From Lawsonibacter sp. (GTDB lineage: Bacteria > Bacillota > Clostridia > Oscillospirales > Oscillospiraceae): DNA of 9,530 nt. The position numbers were made by a program, and so were the translations under genes. Of the stretch, positions 6,634-9,530 are shown piece after piece. The stretch is taken from NCBI GenBank assembly GCA_022798855.1, contig JAAWNI010000077.1, forward strand, positions 1 through 9,530, written 5' to 3'. The notes below the pieces were generated by a model that was given only the letters and a program-made list of their open reading frames with translations, had not been told where the DNA came from and did not search any database. The stretch's first letter is position 1; each line of letters starts with the position of its first letter.

Positions 6634-6652
6634 CCGGGCACAAACGCATTAA

Positions 6653-6812
6653 GAAGCTGTACCAATAGCCTCAGCACATAGCTTTGCGGCCAAAATTGCT
6701 GTTGGCTGCGTTAAAAAAGTTTGAAATACATCCAGTATTCCCGCACTTTTTTGCCTTGCCAACCACGATTTTGTCTCGCAAATCTGCGTACCTCGGCTAA
6801 TAGTACAGCTTC
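6653..6812. mobile_element. 160-bp palindromic MITE-like element with TAA duplication
   Basis: The two ends are inverted copies: GAAGCTGTAC (6653-6662) is exactly inverted at 6803-6812, and 16 of the first 18 terminal bases match. The similarity continues inward as a long imperfect palindrome. Shared blocks include TTTGCG, CAAAAT, GTTGGC and AAAAAAGT, and the centre is AATAC-atcca-GTATT (6725-6739). Direct TAA triplets flank it (6650-6652 and 6813-6815). It has no coding capacity. It lies between hfq and the adaptor gene, ending 18 bases before that start codon. A relative begins at 9437. A non-autonomous transposon fits best. The 3-bp TNA-type target would suit an IS1031-like IS5-family transposase, but that is a guess. 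Confidence 0.75.
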
Positions 6813-6830
6813 TAAGAAAGAGAGCACCCA

Positions 6831-8099
6831 ATGAAGCAAGGAAATTCCCTGATCACCTTTGTCATACTGGCCCTGGCGGCGGTCGTCTCCATCTATCTGG
6901 GCACCTACGCCTTCAACTCCCTGGAGGAGCCCTACCAGACCACCCTGGTCTACCCCTGCACCGTCAGCGACAGCGTCCTGGCGGAGGGCCTGGCGGCCCG
7001 TGAAGCCCTGGTGCTCACCGCCCCCGCCGGCATCCTGGAGGTCACCCGGGCCGAGGGGGAGAAGGTGGGCAAGGGCCAGCAGATCGCCCTTGTCTACCGC
7101 GACAGCCAGGCCCAGGCGGACCAGGCCGTCATCGCGGAGCTGCAAATGGAGATCGAGCTGCTGGAATACGCCATCGCCCAGGGGGGCAATCTGGAGTCCG
7201 CCGCCCGGCTGGACGAGGACGTCCTCCAGGCGCTGGTGGCCCTGCGCTCCTCATACGCCCAGGGCAGCTACAACCAGCTCCGGGACCAGGTGCTGGCCGT
7301 AAAGAGCAGCGTGCTCAAGCGGGGCTACACCTACGGCGAGGGGGTGTCCTCCGCCACCCTCTCCACCCGGCTGAGCCAGCTCACCCAGGACCTGAGCGTC
7401 CTCACCCGCCAGTCCGCCCAGGCCACCACCCGGGTGGCCGCGCCGGTGGCCGGGATATTCTCCAACCTGGTGGACGGCTACGAGTCCCTGCTGACCCCCG
7501 ACAGCCTGTTCCAGCTCACCCCCTCCTCCCTCCGGGAGCTGATGGACCGGCCCGCCGGCGAGGACCCCACCGCCATGGGCAAGCTGCTCACCTCCAACAA
7601 GTGGTACTTTGCCGCCAACCTGCCCACCGGGGCGTCGGAGCGGCTGGAGGAGGGCGGTGGCGCCACCCTGCACTTCTCCGGCGAGCTGAACCGGGACGTG
7701 GAGATGGAGGTGGAGCAAATCGGCCCCACCGAGGGGGACAAGACCCTGGTGATTTTCTCCACCAACCGCTATCTGACCTCCGCCACCCTGCTGCGCAGCC
7801 AGACCGCCGAGCTGATCTTCACCCGCTGGTCCGGCCTGCGCGTCCCCAAAGAAGCCCTCCGCCTGGTGGAGGAGGAGCTGGAGGACCCGGAGACCGGCGA
7901 AACGGTCCAGCGCTCCCGGCTGGGGGTCTACGCCCTGGTGAACGGCCTTACCGAATTTCATGAGCTGACCATCGTCACCGAGGAGTCCGACTACTATGTG
8001 GTCCGCCCGGTGGGGACCGGCCAGGCAATCCTCCGGCCGGGCGACGAGGTCATCACCCATGGCACCGGACTGCAGGACGGGCTGCTTCTGGCGGGATGA
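6831..8099 (+). CDS. HlyD-family membrane-anchored periplasmic-adaptor-like protein
   Basis: This 422-aa protein has one N-terminal membrane anchor (about 7-28) and then an extracytoplasmic region organised like membrane fusion proteins. The first half of a lipoyl-type domain is near 62-92 (LTAPAGILE, GEKVGKGQQIALVY). A helical stretch follows (about 93-200, with ELQMEIELLEYA), then the second lipoyl half (RVAAPVAGIFSNLVDG, 201-216). A beta-barrel region near 255-335 leads into GLRVPKEAL (335-343). The ATG is preceded by a poor site, AAGAAAGAGAG (6814-6824), and the palindromic element ends immediately upstream, so its expression signals may have been altered. No ABC or RND partner is adjacent; the neighbours are yggS and sepF. 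The HlyD-like fold is well supported. Its role, perhaps in envelope or division, is unknown. Confidence 0.82.
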   Translation: MKQGNSLITFVILALAAVVSIYLGTYAFNSLEEPYQTTLVYPCTVSDSVLAEGLAAREALVLTAPAGILEVTRAEGEKVGKGQQIALVYRDSQAQADQAVIAELQMEIELLEYAIAQGGNLESAARLDEDVLQALVALRSSYAQGSYNQLRDQVLAVKSSVLKRGYTYGEGVSSATLSTRLSQLTQDLSVLTRQSAQATTRVAAPVAGIFSNLVDGYESLLTPDSLFQLTPSSLRELMDRPAGEDPTAMGKLLTSNKWYFAANLPTGASERLEEGGGATLHFSGELNRDVEMEVEQIGPTEGDKTLVIFSTNRYLTSATLLRSQTAELIFTRWSGLRVPKEALRLVEEELEDPETGETVQRSRLGVYALVNGLTEFHELTIVTEESDYYVVRPVGTGQAILRPGDEVITHGTGLQDGLLLAG

Positions 8100-8124
8100 C
8101 CGCGCCCCGCGAATTACAATAGAG

Positions 8125-8131
8125 AGAAGGA
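8125..8131 (+). promoter_or_regulatory. Ribosome binding site choosing between two yggS ATGs
   Basis: AGAAGGA (8125-8131) stands 5 bases before the ATG at 8137 and overlaps the in-frame ATG at 8131. The downstream ATG, giving MDLSQNV, is therefore the likely start. The open frame reaching further back runs inside the adaptor gene. Confidence 0.7.
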
Positions 8132-8136
8132 TGATT

Positions 8137-8847
8137 ATGGATCTGTCCCAAAACGTAAAGGCTGTGCGGGAGCGGATTGCCGCCGCCGCCGCCGCCGCTG
8201 GGCGGCGCCCGGAGGAGGTCGCCCTGTGCGCCGCCACCAAGACGCAGGCCAACGAGTCGATTCGGGCGGCCATCGCCGCCGGTATACAGGTGTGCGGCGA
8301 GAACCGGGTCCAGGAGCTGTCCGCCCACCTGGAGTCCAACGCCTACGTGGGGGCGCGGGTCCACTTCATCGGCCGCCTCCAGACCAACAAGGTCCGGCAG
8401 GTGGTGGGCCGGGTGGACCTGATCCAATCGGTGGACTCCCCGCGCCTGCTCCAGGCCGTCGAAGCCCAGGCCGGAAAGCTGGGGGTGGTCCAGGACATCC
8501 TTCTGGAGGTCAACATCGCCGGGGAGGAGAGCAAGGGGGGCTGTGCCCCGGCGGACCTGCCCTGGCTGGCGGAGGAAGCCCAAAAGGCCGCCCACATCCG
8601 GCTGCGGGGTTTGATGGCAATCCCGCCAATTTCAACGGTTCCCGGCGCTAACAGAAAATATTTTTCAGAAATTAGGAATCTTTTTGTTGACATAATGAAG
8701 AAAATGTCCGATAATCAAAGTGTTATAGACTGTCTATCTATGGGCATGAGCGCCGATTTTGAGGACGCTATCGCAGAGGGCGCAACCCTGGTCCGGGTTG
8801 GCACAGCCCTTTTCGGCCCCCGTCCCCCCATGGGTACTCCCCGCTGA
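8137..8847 (+). CDS. yggS: YggS/YlmE family PLP-binding protein (PLP homeostasis)
   Basis: This cytoplasmic pyridoxal-phosphate carrier of the YggS/PLPBP/PipY family is a single TIM-like barrel without known catalytic activity, and it buffers PLP and amino-acid balance. At 236 aa it has normal length. Lys35 in CAATKTQ is the expected PLP Schiff-base lysine. GENRVQE (54-60), HFIGRLQTNK (76-85), the SVDS stretch (98-101), LLEVNIAGEESKGG (122-135), GLMAIPP (158-164) and SMGMSADFEDAI (201-212) followed by G-ATLVRVGTALFG are all in place. It starts 37 bases after the adaptor gene and ends 47 bases before sepF, the familiar ylmE-sepF pairing of Firmicutes division clusters. The stretch encoding about residues 167-205 is markedly AT-rich, with different codon use, and contains a promoter-like sequence. 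Protein motifs remain normal across it. Confidence 0.96.
   Translation: MDLSQNVKAVRERIAAAAAAAGRRPEEVALCAATKTQANESIRAAIAAGIQVCGENRVQELSAHLESNAYVGARVHFIGRLQTNKVRQVVGRVDLIQSVDSPRLLQAVEAQAGKLGVVQDILLEVNIAGEESKGGCAPADLPWLAEEAQKAAHIRLRGLMAIPPISTVPGANRKYFSEIRNLFVDIMKKMSDNQSVIDCLSMGMSADFEDAIAEGATLVRVGTALFGPRPPMGTPR
8687..8715 (+). promoter_or_regulatory. Intragenic sigma-70-like promoter upstream of sepF
   Basis: A perfect TTGACA (8687-8692), a 17-base spacer and GATAAT (8710-8715, five of six consensus) lie inside yggS. Transcription would begin near 8722 and give a leader of about 170 bases before sepF. The match is better than expected in this GC-rich sequence and falls within the AT-rich patch of the gene. 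Use in the cell is not shown by the sequence. Confidence 0.55.
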
Positions 8848-8894
8848 CGGACATCCGCCCTATTTTTTACTGTTTATAGAAAAGAGGATAGCTT

Positions 8895-9383
8895 ATGGGA
8901 ATCTTTGACGAGTTCAAACGGCTGGCTCATCCCTACGAGGACGAAGAGGAAGACGACTATGATGATTTCGACATATCCCCCCGCCCTGTAGAGCGCCGGG
9001 AGCGGGACCGGATGGACCGTCCGGCCCGGAGCAGCGACACCGGCTACAACACCGCCCCCCTGGACGATGAGCGCCGGGGCAACAAGGTGGTCAACATCCG
9101 GGCGGCCACCCAGCTCCAGGTGGTGCTGGTAAAGCCGGAGCGCTTTGAGGACGCCTCCTCCATCGCCGACCACCTGCGGGAGAAGCGCACCGTCGTTTTA
9201 AACCTGGAGTCCACCAACAAGGAGATCGCCCGCCGCCTGCTGGACTTCCTGGCCGGCGTGTCCTACGCCAACGAGGGCAAAATCAAGCGGGTGGCCATCT
9301 CCACCTACATCATCACCCCCTACAACGTGGACATCCTGGGCGACCTGATCGACGAGCTGGAGAACAACGGGCTGTATTTTTAA
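8895..9383 (+). CDS. sepF: Cell division protein SepF
   Basis: SepF anchors and bundles FtsZ filaments at the membrane during septum formation. The 162-aa protein has the expected order. An N-terminal amphipathic helix MGIFDEFKRL (1-10) would bind membrane. Then comes a very acidic linker (EDEEEDDYDDFD, 15-26) and a charged, flexible Arg/Asp-rich stretch to about 63. The SepF domain runs from about 64 to 155 (VVNIRAA, RTVVLNLE, RRLLDFLAGVSYANEG, KRVAISTYIITPYNV). AGAGGA lies 6 bases before the ATG. It follows yggS by 47 bases and is probably in the same operon, with an additional promoter candidate inside yggS. The stop is followed at once by a small GGGGC/GCCCC hairpin (9384-9396) lacking T-runs, then by a palindromic element. 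Confidence 0.97.
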   Translation: MGIFDEFKRLAHPYEDEEEDDYDDFDISPRPVERRERDRMDRPARSSDTGYNTAPLDDERRGNKVVNIRAATQLQVVLVKPERFEDASSIADHLREKRTVVLNLESTNKEIARRLLDFLAGVSYANEGKIKRVAISTYIITPYNVDILGDLIDELENNGLYF

Positions 9384-9396
9384 GGGGCGGTGCCCC
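9384..9396 (+). terminator. Small hairpin after sepF without T-run
   Basis: GGGGC and GCCCC form a 5-bp stem with a GGT loop directly after the sepF stop. No T-run follows, so this is a weak candidate. Apart from it and the start of the repeat element at 9437, nothing is seen in 9397-9436. Confidence 0.2.
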
Positions 9397-9436
9397 GGTC
9401 CGCAGCGCGCGCTTCGGCTGATGGCACAGGCTCTTA

Positions 9437-9530
9437 GAACCTGTATTCACAATCTCAAACGACCGTCTGGACGGGCCTTTAGCCGCCTTGCGGCGTTAAA
9501 AAATCTTGAAATCCACAAAGGATTCCTGTG
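9437..9530. mobile_element. Left half of a second palindromic MITE-like element, cut by window end
   Basis: From GAACCTGTA (9437) onward this stretch runs parallel to the left arm of the element at 6653. The end differs by one base over the first nine, CTCA falls at the same offset, GCGTTAAAAAA recurs (9493-9503 against 6708-6718), and so does TTGAAAT (9506-9512 against 6721-6727). Its centre is AATCC-acaaa-GGATT (9510-9524), placing the midpoint about 80 bases from the end, as in the first element. It carries internal sub-hairpins CCGTC/GACGG and GCCGC/GCGGC. TTA precedes it. The right arm lies outside the window. Confidence 0.7.

Noticed and set aside
6649..6831. - strand 60-codon frame within the palindromic element
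   Set aside because: It is explained by the inverted-repeat structure. The product has no motif and no ribosome binding site is evident.
7996..8136. Upstream extension of yggS into the adaptor gene
   Set aside because: The added residues are unlike the family. AGAAGGA before the ATG at 8137 fixes a normal-length protein.
7251..8339. Long - strand open frame of 362 codons opposite the adaptor and yggS
   Set aside because: It is a shadow frame rich in Gly/His/Gln, without recognisable motif, and it spans the boundary of two well-supported + strand genes.
1..9530. CRISPR array, tRNA or rRNA genes
   Set aside because: No regularly spaced direct repeats, cloverleaf-like segments with conserved TTCRA arms, or rRNA-like sequence was seen on either strand.

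Overview
The window looks like chromosomal DNA from a GC-rich, low-GC-lineage-type Gram-positive bacterium, most likely a gut Clostridia member of the Oscillospirales (Flavonifractor/Lawsonibacter/Oscillibacter-like). This is inferred from the miaA-hfq and yggS-sepF gene pairs, the BMP-type ABC transporter, strong purine-rich ribosome binding sites, codon use dominated by G/C third positions, and dispersed hairpin repeats. No rRNA, tRNA, CRISPR array or transposase gene is visible.

Layout. (1) 1-3505, + strand: the 3' part of a BMP-family (nucleoside/simple-sugar type) ABC import operon. It holds a double ATPase cut by the window edge and two permeases, joined by 4-base ATGA and GTGA overlaps. 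A GC hairpin at 3510-3540 closes it. (2) 3548-4861, - strand: a strikingly AT-rich gene for a secreted chymotrypsin-fold (S1) serine protease with signal peptide, pro-region and His/Asp/Ser triad. It is probably horizontally acquired. (3) 4862-5368: a gene-poor junction with a tiny coding remnant, tandem hairpins including a strong terminator, a very good extended -10 promoter and a leader hairpin. (4) 5369-6606, +: miaA (tRNA i6A37 synthesis) and hfq (RNA chaperone). (5) 6653-6812: a 160-bp palindromic MITE-like element with near-identical ends and a TAA duplication. (6) 6831-9383, +: an HlyD-like membrane-anchored adaptor, yggS (PLP homeostasis) and sepF (Z-ring/membrane anchor), a division-locus operon. 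(7) 9437-9530: the left half of a second, related palindromic element, cut by the window end.

How the genes work together. The transporter cluster would import a nucleoside- or sugar-like ligand captured by a lipoprotein encoded outside the window. miaA and hfq form a translation/RNA-control pair driven by the promoter at 5193-5221. The adaptor-yggS-sepF group belongs to the cell-division neighbourhood. sepF may also have its own promoter (8687-8715) inside an AT-rich patch of yggS. The accessory material is the AT-rich protease gene and the two palindromic elements, which sit at gene borders.
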